Assembly: GCF_014656135.1 (NCBI RefSeq) | Contig: NZ_BNBV01000002.1 | Location: 186,001-250,000 of the forward strand | DNA from: Streptomyces thermodiastaticus | Lineage (GTDB): Bacteria; Actinomycetota; Actinomycetes; Streptomycetales; Streptomycetaceae | Direction: 5' to 3' | Length of the DNA stretch: 64,000 nucleotides | Shown here: piece after piece, positions 46,368 through 54,877 of the stretch | Layout of the letters: each line of letters opens with the position of its first letter | Numbering within the stretch: the first letter of the stretch is position 1 | Notes under the pieces: model-generated | What the model saw: only the letters and a program-made list of their open reading frames with translations | Database searches by the model: none | What the model was told of the DNA's origin: nothing | Position numbers and translations under genes: made by a program

Positions 46368-48059
46368 ATGGCCACCACTCCCCAGAACTCCGTCGCGCCC
46401 CGCCGCAAGGTGAGCCGCCACCGCGGCGAGGGACAGTGGGCCGTGGGGCATCTGACCCCGCTCAACGGCAACGAGCAGATGAAGAAGGACGACGATGGTC
46501 TCAATGCGCGGACACGCATTGAGACGATCTACGCCAAGCGCGGCTTCCACGGCATCGACCCCAACGACCTGCGCGGACGCTTCCGCTGGTGGGGTCTGTA
46601 CACCCAGCGCCGGCCCGGGATCGACGGCGGCCGCACCGGCCTGCTGGAGCCGGAGGAGCTGGAGGACGAGTACTTCATGATGCGCGTCCGCATCACGGGC
46701 GGGCGTCTCACCACCGAACAGCTGCGGGTGATCGGCGAGGTCTCCGAGCAGTACGCGCGCGGCACCGCGGACATCACCGACCGGCAGAACATCCAGTTCC
46801 ACTGGGTGCGCGTCGAGGACGTGCCCGCCATCTGGGAACGCCTGGAGGCGGTGGACCTGTCCACCACCGAGGCGTGCGGCGACTGCCCGCGCGGCATGCT
46901 CGGCTCCCCCGTCGCCGGTGTCGCCGAGGACGAGATCATCGACGGCACCTGGGCGCTCGACGAGATCGTGCGCCGCTACATCGGCGACCCGCGCTTCTCC
47001 AACCTGCCGCGCAAGTTCAAGACGGCCGTGTCCGGCTCGCCGCTCATGGACGTCGCGCACGAGATCAACGACATCTCCTTCGTCGGCGTGGTCCACCCCG
47101 AGCACGGCCCCGGCTTCGACCTGTGGGTCGGCGGCGGCCTGTCCACCAACCCGCGTTTCGGTGTGCGTCTGGGCGCCTGGGTGCCTGAGGCGGAGGTGCC
47201 GGACGTGTGGGAGGCCGTCACCTCCGTCTTCCGCGACTACGGCTACCGGCGGCTGCGTCACCGGGCCCGGCTGAAGTTCCTCGTCGCCGACTGGGGTGCT
47301 CAGAAGTTCCGCCAGGTCGTGGAGGACGAGTACCTGGGCCGCAAGCTCATCGACGGTCCGGCCCCCGAGATGCCCGCGCAGGGCTGGCGCGACCACATCG
47401 GCGTGCACCGGCAGAAGGACGGCCGGTTCTACGTCGGCTTCGCCCCGCGCGTGGGCCGCCTGGACGGCTCGCTGCTCACCAAGATCGCCGCGCTGGCCGA
47501 GGAGCACGGCTCTGGGCGGGTGTCCACCACCGTCGAGCAGAAGATGATCATCCTCGACGTGCCGGAGGACCGGGTGTCCTCGCTCGTCGACGGTCTGGAG
47601 GCGCTGGACCTCAAGGTCAAGCCCTCGCCGTTCCGCCGCGGCACCATGGCCTGCACCGGCATCGAGTTCTGCAAGCTGGCCATCGTGGAGACCAAGGCGC
47701 GCGGCAGCGACCTCATCGACGAACTCGAGCGCCGCCTGCCGGACTTCGACGAGCCGATCACCATCAACGTCAACGGCTGCCCGAACGCCTGCGCCCGCAT
47801 CCAGACCGCCGACATCGGTCTCAAGGGCCAGCTGGTCACGGACGCCGAGGGCAACCAGGTCCCCGGCTTCCAGGTCCACCTGGGCGGCTCGCTCGGCCTG
47901 GAGCCGTCGTTCGGCCGCAAGGTGCGCGGCCTGAAGGTGACCTCCGCCGAACTGCCCGACTACATCGAGCGGGTCCTGCGCCGCTACCTCGCCGAGCGCG
48001 AGGACGGCGAGCGGTTCGCCGCCTGGGCGGCACGTGCCTGTGAGGAGGCGCTGTCATGA
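46368..48059 (+). CDS. sir: Ferredoxin-dependent assimilatory sulfite reductase
   Basis: 563 aa; ATG 46368 with GAAGGA upstream. Two ferredoxin-like half domains and two siroheme/Fe4S4 domains are present: TADITDRQNIQFHWVRVEDV and STTEACGDCPRG in the first half, GTMACTGIEFCKLAIVETKA (CX5C) and NVNGCPNACARIQTADIG (CX3C) as the cluster and siroheme ligands. The size matches mycobacterial SirA/NirA. It reduces sulfite to sulfide with six electrons from ferredoxin. Nitrite reductase is the close alternative, but the cysHCDN neighbours decide for sulfite. Its stop overlaps the next start (ATGA). Confidence 0.95.
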   Translation: MATTPQNSVAPRRKVSRHRGEGQWAVGHLTPLNGNEQMKKDDDGLNARTRIETIYAKRGFHGIDPNDLRGRFRWWGLYTQRRPGIDGGRTGLLEPEELEDEYFMMRVRITGGRLTTEQLRVIGEVSEQYARGTADITDRQNIQFHWVRVEDVPAIWERLEAVDLSTTEACGDCPRGMLGSPVAGVAEDEIIDGTWALDEIVRRYIGDPRFSNLPRKFKTAVSGSPLMDVAHEINDISFVGVVHPEHGPGFDLWVGGGLSTNPRFGVRLGAWVPEAEVPDVWEAVTSVFRDYGYRRLRHRARLKFLVADWGAQKFRQVVEDEYLGRKLIDGPAPEMPAQGWRDHIGVHRQKDGRFYVGFAPRVGRLDGSLLTKIAALAEEHGSGRVSTTVEQKMIILDVPEDRVSSLVDGLEALDLKVKPSPFRRGTMACTGIEFCKLAIVETKARGSDLIDELERRLPDFDEPITINVNGCPNACARIQTADIGLKGQLVTDAEGNQVPGFQVHLGGSLGLEPSFGRKVRGLKVTSAELPDYIERVLRRYLAEREDGERFAAWAARACEEALS

Positions 48060-48235
48060 GCGAGCGGGCGGCGCCGTTCTACTGCCCCTACTGCGGCGAG
48101 GAGGACCTGCGCCCCGGCGAGCAGGGCCGCGGCGCCTGGGAGTGCGCCGGCTGCAACCGGGCCTTCCAGCTGACGTTCCTCGGGCTGCTGGCCCGGGGAC
48201 TCGGGGCACACGACGAAGGGGACCAGCCAACATGA
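48056..48235 (+). CDS. Zinc-ribbon mini-protein in the sulfur operon
   Basis: 59 aa. ATG 48056 overlaps the sir stop and its own stop overlaps the cysH start (ATGA at both ends). CPYCGEE and CAGCNRAFQ form a CX2C...CX2C zinc or Fe-S knuckle; the rest (LTFLGLLARGLGAHDEGDQ) is short and hydrophobic. The tight coupling between sulfite reductase and APS reductase suggests an accessory role, e.g. electron transfer or assembly, but this is inference. Similar mini-genes occur at this place in other Streptomyces as far as I recall. Confidence 0.8.
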   Translation: MSERAAPFYCPYCGEEDLRPGEQGRGAWECAGCNRAFQLTFLGLLARGLGAHDEGDQPT

Positions 48236-48942
48236 GCACGGCTCACCCGGAACGCACCACCGAGGAACTGAAGGCACTGGCCGAGCAGGCCGGACGGGAC
48301 CTGGAGGACGCCTCCGCGCTGGACATCCTGCGGTGGGCCGCCGACACCTTCGGCAAGCGGTTCTGCGTCACCTCCTCCATGGAGGACGCGGTCGTCGCCC
48401 ACCTCGCCTCCCGGGCGATGCCCGGCGTGGACGTGGTGTTCCTCGACACCGGCTACCACTTCCCCGAGACCATCGGCACCCGCGACGCCGTGCAGGCCGT
48501 GATGGACGTGAACGTCATCACGCTCACCCCGCGGCAGACGGTCGCCGAGCAGGACGCCGAGTACGGCCCGAAGCTGCACGACCGCGACCCCGACCTGTGC
48601 TGCGCCCTGCGCAAGGTCCAGCCCCTGCAGGAGGGCCTGAAGGACTACGACGCCTGGGCGACCGGGCTGCGCCGCGACGAGTCCCCGACCCGGGCGAACA
48701 CCCCGGTCGTCGGCTGGGACGCCAAGCGGCGGAAGGTGAAGATCGCCCCCATCGCCCGGTGGACTCAGGACGACGTGGATGCCTACGTCGCCGAGCACGG
48801 CGTCCTCACCAACCCGCTGCTGACGGACGGCTACGCCTCCATCGGCTGCGCCCCGTGCACCCGCCGGGTGCTCGCGGGCGAGGACGCGCGGGCCGGCCGC
48901 TGGGCGGGCCGGGCCAAGACCGAGTGCGGGCTGCACACCTGA
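48232..48942 (+). CDS. cysH: Adenylyl-sulfate (APS) reductase
   Basis: 236 aa, ATG 48232 in an ATGA overlap. PAPS-reductase fold: FCVTSSMEDAVVAHLASRAM (SSxxD-type loop), VDVVFLDTGYHFPETIGTRD. CC (LCCALRKVQPL) and CAPC (GCAPCTRRV) are the four [4Fe-4S] ligands that mark the APS-using bacterial type, and the catalytic Cys is in KTECGLH at the C-terminus. It converts APS to sulfite using thioredoxin. Because it uses APS, the cysC product is not strictly needed for reduction. Confidence 0.95.
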   Translation: MSTAHPERTTEELKALAEQAGRDLEDASALDILRWAADTFGKRFCVTSSMEDAVVAHLASRAMPGVDVVFLDTGYHFPETIGTRDAVQAVMDVNVITLTPRQTVAEQDAEYGPKLHDRDPDLCCALRKVQPLQEGLKDYDAWATGLRRDESPTRANTPVVGWDAKRRKVKIAPIARWTQDDVDAYVAEHGVLTNPLLTDGYASIGCAPCTRRVLAGEDARAGRWAGRAKTECGLHT

Positions 48943-48968
48943 CGATGACGGACCTTCAGGAGACACAC

Positions 48969-49505
48969 GTGACGACCGGAGCCACCGTCTGGCTCACGGG
49001 TCTGCCGAGCGCCGGCAAGACCACCATCGCGCACGAGCTGGCAGGCCGGCTGCGCGCCGAGGGCCGCCGGGTGGAGGTGCTCGACGGCGACGAGATCCGC
49101 GAGTTCCTCTCCGCGGGCCTCGGCTTCAGCCGCGAGGACCGGCACACCAACGTCCAGCGCATCGGCTTCGTCGCCGAACTGCTCGCCCGCAACGGCGTGC
49201 TCGCCCTGGTCCCGGTGATCGCCCCGTACGCCGACAGCCGGGACGCGGTGCGCAAGCGGCACGAGGCGAACGGCACCCCGTACGTCGAGGTGCACGTGGC
49301 CACCCCGGTCGAGGTGTGCTCCCGGCGCGATGTGAAGGGGCTGTACGCCAAGCAGGCCGCGGGCGAGCTGACCGGCCTGACCGGCGTGGACGATCCGTAC
49401 GAGGAGCCCGAGGCACCGGATCTGCGGATCGAGTCGCAGCACCAGACCGTCGAGGAGTCCGCCGCCTCGGTGTACGCCCTGCTCAGCGAAAGGGGACTGG
49501 CATGA
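48969..49505 (+). CDS. cysC: Adenylyl-sulfate kinase
   Basis: 178 aa from GTG 48969, chosen because AGGAG lies 6 nt upstream; ATG 48945 would add eight residues but has no site. The P-loop is WLTGLPSAGKTTIAHELAG, followed by DGDEIREFLSAGLGFSREDR (APS contact) and the lid region KGLYAKQAAGELTGLTGVDD. It phosphorylates APS to PAPS, here for sulfation rather than reduction. It ends in an ATGA overlap with cysD. Confidence 0.95.
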   Translation: MTTGATVWLTGLPSAGKTTIAHELAGRLRAEGRRVEVLDGDEIREFLSAGLGFSREDRHTNVQRIGFVAELLARNGVLALVPVIAPYADSRDAVRKRHEANGTPYVEVHVATPVEVCSRRDVKGLYAKQAAGELTGLTGVDDPYEEPEAPDLRIESQHQTVEESAASVYALLSERGLA

Positions 49506-50440
49506 CGACGACCGTCGCCGAGGCCGGGGAGGGCACGGGCAGCCCGTACGCCCTGTCCCACCTGGACGCACTGGAGTCCGAGGCGGTGCACATCTTCCGT
49601 GAGGTCGCGGGAGAGTTCGAGAACCCGGTGATCCTGTTCTCCGGGGGCAAGGACTCCATCGTCATGCTGCACCTGGCACTCAAGGCGTTCGCGCCGGCGC
49701 CCGTCCCGTTCGCGCTGCTGCACGTGGACACCGGGCACAACTTCCCCGAGGTGCTTCAGTTCCGGGACCGGACGGTGGCCCGGCACCGGTTGCGGCTGCA
49801 CGTGGCCTCGGTGCAGGACTACATCGACCGGGGCGTGCTCAAGGAGCGCCCGGACGGCACCCGCAACCCGCTGCAGACGCTGCCGCTGACGGAGAAGATC
49901 CAGTCCGAGCGGTTCGACGCGGTCTTCGGCGGCGGACGCCGCGACGAGGAGAAGGCCCGGGCCAAGGAGCGGGTGTTCTCGCTGCGCGACGAGTTCTCCC
50001 AGTGGGACCCGCGCCGCCAGCGCCCCGAGCTGTGGAACCTGTACAACGGCCGGCACGCGCCGGGCGAGCATGTGCGGGTCTTCCCGCTGTCCAACTGGAC
50101 CGAGCTGGACGTGTGGCAGTACATCGCGCGGGAGGGCATCGAACTGCCGTCGATCTACTTCGCGCACGAGCGCGAGGTCTTCCGGCGCAACGGCATGTGG
50201 CTGACGGCCGGCGAGTGGGGCGGCCCGAAGGACGGCGAGCCGGTGGAACGGCGCATGGTGCGCTACCGCACCGTCGGCGACATGTCCTGCACGGGCGCCG
50301 TCGACTCCGACGCGGTGACCCTGGACCAGGTGATCCGCGAGATCGCCTCCTCCCGGCTGACCGAGCGCGGCGCCACCCGCGCCGACGACAAGCTCTCCGA
50401 GGCCGCGATGGAAGACCGCAAGCGCGAGGGGTACTTCTAG
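49502..50440 (+). CDS. cysD: Sulfate adenylyltransferase subunit 2
   Basis: 312 aa, ATG 49502. The PP-loop ATP pyrophosphatase motif is ILFSGGKDSIVMLHLALKAF; LLHVDTGHNFPEVLQFRDRT and FDAVFGGGRRDEEKARAKER follow as in all CysD. The C-terminus (VGDMSCTGAVDSDAVTLDQV, EREGYF-like KREGYF) is intact. Together with the CysN GTPase it forms ATP sulfurylase, which makes APS from sulfate and ATP. Confidence 0.96.
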   Translation: MTTTVAEAGEGTGSPYALSHLDALESEAVHIFREVAGEFENPVILFSGGKDSIVMLHLALKAFAPAPVPFALLHVDTGHNFPEVLQFRDRTVARHRLRLHVASVQDYIDRGVLKERPDGTRNPLQTLPLTEKIQSERFDAVFGGGRRDEEKARAKERVFSLRDEFSQWDPRRQRPELWNLYNGRHAPGEHVRVFPLSNWTELDVWQYIAREGIELPSIYFAHEREVFRRNGMWLTAGEWGGPKDGEPVERRMVRYRTVGDMSCTGAVDSDAVTLDQVIREIASSRLTERGATRADDKLSEAAMEDRKREGYF

Positions 50441-50442
50441 AC

Positions 50443-51777
50443 ATGAGCACGATCACGCCCGAAGAACTCGCGGCCACCACCCTGCTGCGGTTCGCCACCG
50501 CCGGTTCCGTCGACGACGGCAAGTCCACGCTGGTGGGCCGGCTGCTGCACGACTCCAAGTCGGTCCTCGCCGACCAGCTGGAGGCGGTGCAGCGGGCCTC
50601 TGCCTCGCGCGGACAGGACGAGGTGGACCTGGCGCTGCTCACCGACGGCCTGCGCGCCGAGCGAGAGCAGGGCATCACCATCGACGTCGCCTACCGCTAC
50701 TTCGCCACGCCCCGCCGCCGGTTCATCCTCGCCGACACCCCGGGGCACGTGCAGTACACGCGGAACATGGTGACCGGCGCCTCCACCGCCGAGCTGACCG
50801 TGATCCTGGTGGACGCCCGCAACGGCGTGGTCGAGCAGACCCGCCGGCACGCGGCCATCGCGGCGCTGCTGCGGGTGCCGCACGTGGTGCTGGCGGTCAA
50901 CAAGATGGACCTCGTCGGCTACGACGAGAAGGTGTTCGCGGCGATCGCCGAGGAGTTCACCGCGTACGCCACCGGCCTCGGCGTCCCGGAGGTCACCGCG
51001 ATCCCCGTCTCGGCGCTCGTCGGGGACAACGTGGTGGAGCCGAGCGCCCACATGGACTGGTACGGCGGTCCGACGGTGCTGGAGCACCTGGAGACCGTGC
51101 CGGTCGGCCAGGACCTGACGCACGCCCACGCCCGGCTGCCGGTGCAGTACGTGATCCGTCCGCGCACCGCCGAGCACCCCGACTACCGGGGCTACGCCGG
51201 CCAGATCGCGGCCGGCGCCTTCCGGGTCGGCGACGAGGTCACCGTGCTGCCCTCCGGCCGCACCAGCCGGATCAGCGGCATCGACCTGCTGGGCACCCCG
51301 GTCCAGGAGGCCTTCACGCCGCAGTCGGTGACCGTGCTGCTGGAGGACGACATCGACGTCTCGCGCGGAGATCTGATCGTGCCGGCCGCGGACGCGCCCG
51401 CCACCACGCAGGACGTGGAGGCGACCGTCTGCCATGTCGCCGACGCCCCGCTGACGGTCGGCCACCGGGTGCTGCTCAAGCACGGCACCCGCACCGTCAA
51501 GGCGATCGTGAAGGACATCCCCTCGCGGCTCGCCCTGGACGACCTGTCCCATCACCCGGACCCGGGGCAGCTCGTCGCCAACGACATCGGCCGGGTGACG
51601 ATCCGCACCGCGGAGCCGCTGCCGCTCGACTCCTACGCCGACTCGCGCCGCACCGGCTCGTTCATCCTCATCGACCCCGCGGACGGCACCACGCTGACCG
51701 CCGGCATGGTGGGCGAGTCCTTCGCGGACCCCGAGCCGGTCCGGGACGCCGCCGACCAGGACGGGTGGGACTTCTGA
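50443..51777 (+). CDS. cysN: Sulfate adenylyltransferase subunit 1 (GTPase)
   Basis: 444 aa, ATG 50443, 2 bp after the cysD stop. GTPase motifs: G1 TAGSVDDGKSTLVGRLL, switch I GITIDVAYRYF, G3 ADTPGHVQYTRNMVTGAS, G4 NKMDL. EF-Tu-type beta-barrel domains 2 and 3 follow. GTP hydrolysis drives APS formation by CysD. The CysC kinase is a separate gene here and not fused to CysN. Confidence 0.96.
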   Translation: MSTITPEELAATTLLRFATAGSVDDGKSTLVGRLLHDSKSVLADQLEAVQRASASRGQDEVDLALLTDGLRAEREQGITIDVAYRYFATPRRRFILADTPGHVQYTRNMVTGASTAELTVILVDARNGVVEQTRRHAAIAALLRVPHVVLAVNKMDLVGYDEKVFAAIAEEFTAYATGLGVPEVTAIPVSALVGDNVVEPSAHMDWYGGPTVLEHLETVPVGQDLTHAHARLPVQYVIRPRTAEHPDYRGYAGQIAAGAFRVGDEVTVLPSGRTSRISGIDLLGTPVQEAFTPQSVTVLLEDDIDVSRGDLIVPAADAPATTQDVEATVCHVADAPLTVGHRVLLKHGTRTVKAIVKDIPSRLALDDLSHHPDPGQLVANDIGRVTIRTAEPLPLDSYADSRRTGSFILIDPADGTTLTAGMVGESFADPEPVRDAADQDGWDF

Positions 51778-51779
51778 CC

Positions 51780-51884
51780 ATGCGTTCCTCCGACTTCTAC
51801 TCGACGTTCGCCAAGGAGGGCGGCCGCGTCGGCAGCGGCGCCCTCGGCAGCGGGCAGGGCGGAGTGGCGCGATGTGCGTGCTGA
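51780..51884 (+). CDS. 34-codon mini-ORF ending Cys-Ala-Cys
   Basis: ATG 51780 starts 2 bp after the cysN stop; the product runs MRSSDFYSTFAKEGGRVGSG and ends VARCAC just before TGA. Two Cys codons within the last three codons, 120 bp before the transporter genes, suit a Cys-responsive attenuation leader between the two halves of the locus. No ribosome-binding site other than the cysN 3' end is present. It could be non-coding. Confidence 0.4.
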   Translation: MRSSDFYSTFAKEGGRVGSGALGSGQGGVARCAC

Positions 51885-52004
51885 CCCGCCCGCGCCGTGC
51901 GCGCACCCTCACCGCCCCTCACCGACACAGACGAAGACCTGCCGACCTCCCGGCCACGGCCTGACACCGCCGTGACCGCCGGGCCGACGAGAGGACCGCC
52001 TCCC

Positions 52005-53153
52005 GTGCCTGCCAGCCTTCCCCCGTCCCGCCGCCGCGCCGGCGGGGGTGAGCCCCGCTCCCGGCTCCGCCGCGGCGTTGCCGCGCTCATCGTCCTGCCC
52101 CTGCTGTCCCTGGCGGCGTGCGGCTACGGTTCCCAGGCCGCCAAGGACGACTCCGATCAGAAGATCGCCGCCGACGCGCAGAAGACCGACGGACTGGACT
52201 CCGTCCGGATCGGCTACTTCGGCAACGTCACCCACGCGACCGCGCTCGTCGGTCACCAGAAAGGCTTCTTCCAGAAGGCGCTGGGCGGCACCCAGGCCAA
52301 GTACCAGATCTTCAACGCCGGGCCGTCCGAGATCGAGGCGCTCAACTCCGGGTCCATCGACATCGGCTGGATCGGCCCCTCCCCCGCGATCAACGGCTAC
52401 ACCCAGTCCGCCGGCAAGAGCCTGCGGATCATCGCCGGGTCCGTCTCCGGCGGAGTGAAGCTGGTGGTGAACCCGAAGAAGATCAAGACGCTGAAGGACG
52501 TCAAGGGCAAGCGGATCGCCACCCCGCAGCTGGGCAACACCCAGGACGTGGCCCTGCTGAACTGGATCGCCGAGCAGGGCTGGAAGGTCGACCCGCTCAG
52601 CGGCAAGGGCGACGTGTCGGTGATCCGCACCGACAACAAGGTCACCCCGGACGCCTACAGCTCCGGTTCCATCGACGGCGCCTGGGTGCCGGAGCCGACC
52701 GCGTCCAGGCTGGTCGCCGAGGGCGCGAAGGTGCTGCTCGACGAGTCCACGCTGTGGCCGGACAAGAAGTTCGTGATCACGAACGTCATCGTGTCGCAGA
52801 AGTTCCTCACAGAGCACCCCAAGGCCGTCGAGGCCGTGCTGAAGGCCTCCGTCGAGACCAACAAGTGGATCAACGCCCACCCGGACGAGGCGAAGGCCGC
52901 GGCCAACAAGCAGCTGGCGATCGACACCGGCAAGCCCCTGCCCGCCGGCATCCTGGACCCGGCGTGGAAGTCCATCACCGTCACGGACGATCCGCTGGCC
53001 GCCACCCTGGACGCCGAGGCTCAGCACGCGGTCAAGGCCGGCCTGCTGGAGAAGCCGAAGCTGGACGGCATCTACGACCTCACCCTGCTGAACAAGGTTC
53101 TCAAGGCCGAGGGCGAGCCCACCGTCAGCGACGCCGGGCTCGGCGTCCGGTAA
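52005..53153 (+). CDS. ssuA: Sulfonate/taurine ABC transporter substrate-binding lipoprotein
   Basis: 382 aa; GTG 52005 with GAGAGGA upstream. Lipoprotein signal: hydrophobic VAALIVLPLLSLAAC with Cys39 as the lipidated residue. The NMT1/SsuA-type binding fold is clear: VRIGYFGNVTHATALVGHQK, FNAGPSEIEALNSGSIDIGW then IGPSPAINGY, RIATPQLGNTQDVALLNWIA and DGAWVPEPTASRLVAEG. The probable ligands are alkanesulfonates or taurine; the neighbouring genes place it in sulfur supply. Desulfonating monooxygenase genes are not in the window. Confidence 0.92.
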   Translation: MPASLPPSRRRAGGGEPRSRLRRGVAALIVLPLLSLAACGYGSQAAKDDSDQKIAADAQKTDGLDSVRIGYFGNVTHATALVGHQKGFFQKALGGTQAKYQIFNAGPSEIEALNSGSIDIGWIGPSPAINGYTQSAGKSLRIIAGSVSGGVKLVVNPKKIKTLKDVKGKRIATPQLGNTQDVALLNWIAEQGWKVDPLSGKGDVSVIRTDNKVTPDAYSSGSIDGAWVPEPTASRLVAEGAKVLLDESTLWPDKKFVITNVIVSQKFLTEHPKAVEAVLKASVETNKWINAHPDEAKAAANKQLAIDTGKPLPAGILDPAWKSITVTDDPLAATLDAEAQHAVKAGLLEKPKLDGIYDLTLLNKVLKAEGEPTVSDAGLGVR

Positions 53154-53191
53154 GAGCCCGTAGCCGAACACGTTCCCAAGAGGTGACGACC

Positions 53192-53971
53192 ATGGCCACA
53201 CCCCTCGCCGAGGCGGCCGAGTCCGTCGAGCACGCCGCACGCCTGGCGCATGTCTCGAAGTCCTTCGCGGGGCCGGGCGGGCAGCAGCTCGTCCTGGACG
53301 ACATCAGCCTCGACGTCGCCCCGGGCGAGTTCGTCACGCTCCTCGGGGCCTCGGGCTGCGGCAAGTCCACGCTGCTGAACCTGGTGGCCGGCCTGGACCG
53401 GCCCACCGCCGGGTCCATCACGACCGACGGCCGGCCCGCCCTGATGTTCCAGGAGCACGCCCTGTTCCCGTGGCTGACCGCGGGCAAGAACATCGAGCTG
53501 GCCCTGAAACTGCAGGGCGTGCCCAAGCCCCAGCGGCGCGGCCGGGCCGAGGAGCTGCTCGAACTGGTCCGGTTGGGCGGCGCGTACGGCAAGCGGGTGC
53601 ACGAGCTGTCCGGCGGCATGCGCCAGCGGGTGGCGATGGCCCGCGCGCTCGCCCAGGAGAGCAAGCTGCTGCTGATGGACGAGCCGTTCGCGGCGCTGGA
53701 CGCCATCACCCGGGACGTGCTGCACGAGGAGCTGACCCGGATCTGGCAGGAGACCGGCCTGTCGGTGCTGTTCGTCACCCACAACGTGCGCGAGGCGGTG
53801 CGGCTCGCGCAGCGTGTGGTGCTGCTGTCGTCCCGGCCGGGACGGGTGGCCCGCGAGTGGACCGTGGACATCCCGCACCCGCGCCGTATCGAGGACGCGC
53901 CCGTCGCGGAGCTGTCCTTGGAGATCACCGACATACTGCGGGGGGAGATCCGCCGTCATGGCCGGCACTGA
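53192..53971 (+). CDS. ssuB: ABC transporter ATP-binding protein (SsuB type)
   Basis: 259 aa; ATG 53192 with AAGAGGTG upstream. Walker A TLLGASGCGKSTLLNLVAG, Q-loop MFQEHALFPWLT, signature ELSGGMRQRVAMARAL, Walker B KLLLMDEPFAALD and H-loop FVTHNVREAVRLA are all intact. The length and the FQEHALFPWL wording are typical of nitrate/sulfonate/taurine importers. It overlaps the permease gene by 14 bp. Confidence 0.95.
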   Translation: MATPLAEAAESVEHAARLAHVSKSFAGPGGQQLVLDDISLDVAPGEFVTLLGASGCGKSTLLNLVAGLDRPTAGSITTDGRPALMFQEHALFPWLTAGKNIELALKLQGVPKPQRRGRAEELLELVRLGGAYGKRVHELSGGMRQRVAMARALAQESKLLLMDEPFAALDAITRDVLHEELTRIWQETGLSVLFVTHNVREAVRLAQRVVLLSSRPGRVAREWTVDIPHPRRIEDAPVAELSLEITDILRGEIRRHGRH

Positions 53972-54872
53972 GACGAAGACGGCGCACAGCGCCGAGGGCA
54001 CCGAGGCGCGGGGCGCCGGCCTGGACGGCGTCGAGGCGGGCCTCGACGCACTGGAGTCCGCCGACACGGGGCGTCCTCCGCTGCGGCAGACCCTGGTCCG
54101 CAAGGTGCTGCCGCCGATCACGGCGATCGTGGTGGTGCTGGTGCTGTGGCAGTCGCTGATCACCTTCCGTGTCGTCGACGACCCGACCAAGCTGCCCTCG
54201 CCGGCCGACGTGGCCGGGGAGTTCAAGGACGCCTGGCTGCAGGGCACGCTGCTCGGCTTCATATGGACGTCCGTCTCCCGCGGCCTGCTGGGCTTCCTGT
54301 TCGCCCTCGCCATCGGCACCCCGCTGGGGCTGCTGGTGGCCCGGGTGAAGTTCGTCCGGGCGGCCATCGGTCCGGTGCTGTCCGGGCTGCAGTCGCTGCC
54401 GAGCGTGGCCTGGGTGCCGCCGGCGGTGATCTGGCTGGGCCTGGACAACTCGATGATGTACGCGGTGATCCTGCTCGGCGCGGTCCCGTCCATCGCCAAC
54501 GGTCTGGTCTCCGGTGTGGACCAGGTGCCGCCGCTGTTCCTGCGGGCGGGCCGCACCATGGGCGCGACCGGGCTGCGGGGCGCGTGGCACATCGTGCTGC
54601 CGGCCGCGCTGCCCGGCTACCTGGCCGGTCTGAAGCAGGGCTGGGCCTTCTCCTGGCGCTCGCTGATGGCGGCGGAGATCATCGCCTCCTCGCCCGACCT
54701 GGGCATCGGTCTGGGCGCGCTGCTGGAGAACGGCCGCAACGCCAGCTCGATGTCCATGGTGTTCCAGGCCATCATCCTGATCCTGTTCGTCGGCATCGCC
54801 ATCGACCTGCTGATCTTCAGTCCGCTGGAGCGGTGGGTGCTGCGCAGCCGCGGCCTGTACGTGAAGGGCTGA
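53958..54872 (+). CDS. ssuC: ABC transporter permease (SsuC type)
   Basis: 304 aa; ATG 53958 lies inside the 3' end of ssuB. After about 50 disordered residues there are six transmembrane helices (ITAIVVVLVLWQSLI, LLGFLFALAIGTPLGLLVA, SVAWVPPAVIWLGLDNSMMY, ILLGAVPSIANGLVSGV and others to IILILFVGIAIDLLIFSPLE). The EAA loop RTMGATGLRGAWHIVLPAAL then PGYLAGLKQGW is the binding site for the ATPase. Confidence 0.94.
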   Translation: MAGTETKTAHSAEGTEARGAGLDGVEAGLDALESADTGRPPLRQTLVRKVLPPITAIVVVLVLWQSLITFRVVDDPTKLPSPADVAGEFKDAWLQGTLLGFIWTSVSRGLLGFLFALAIGTPLGLLVARVKFVRAAIGPVLSGLQSLPSVAWVPPAVIWLGLDNSMMYAVILLGAVPSIANGLVSGVDQVPPLFLRAGRTMGATGLRGAWHIVLPAALPGYLAGLKQGWAFSWRSLMAAEIIASSPDLGIGLGALLENGRNASSMSMVFQAIILILFVGIAIDLLIFSPLERWVLRSRGLYVKG

Positions 54873-54877
54873 CGCCT

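Noticed and set aside
48945..48968. ATG 48945 as the cysC start
   Set aside because: No ribosome-binding site precedes it, while GTG 48969 has AGGAG at ideal spacing and gives the usual CysC N-terminus.
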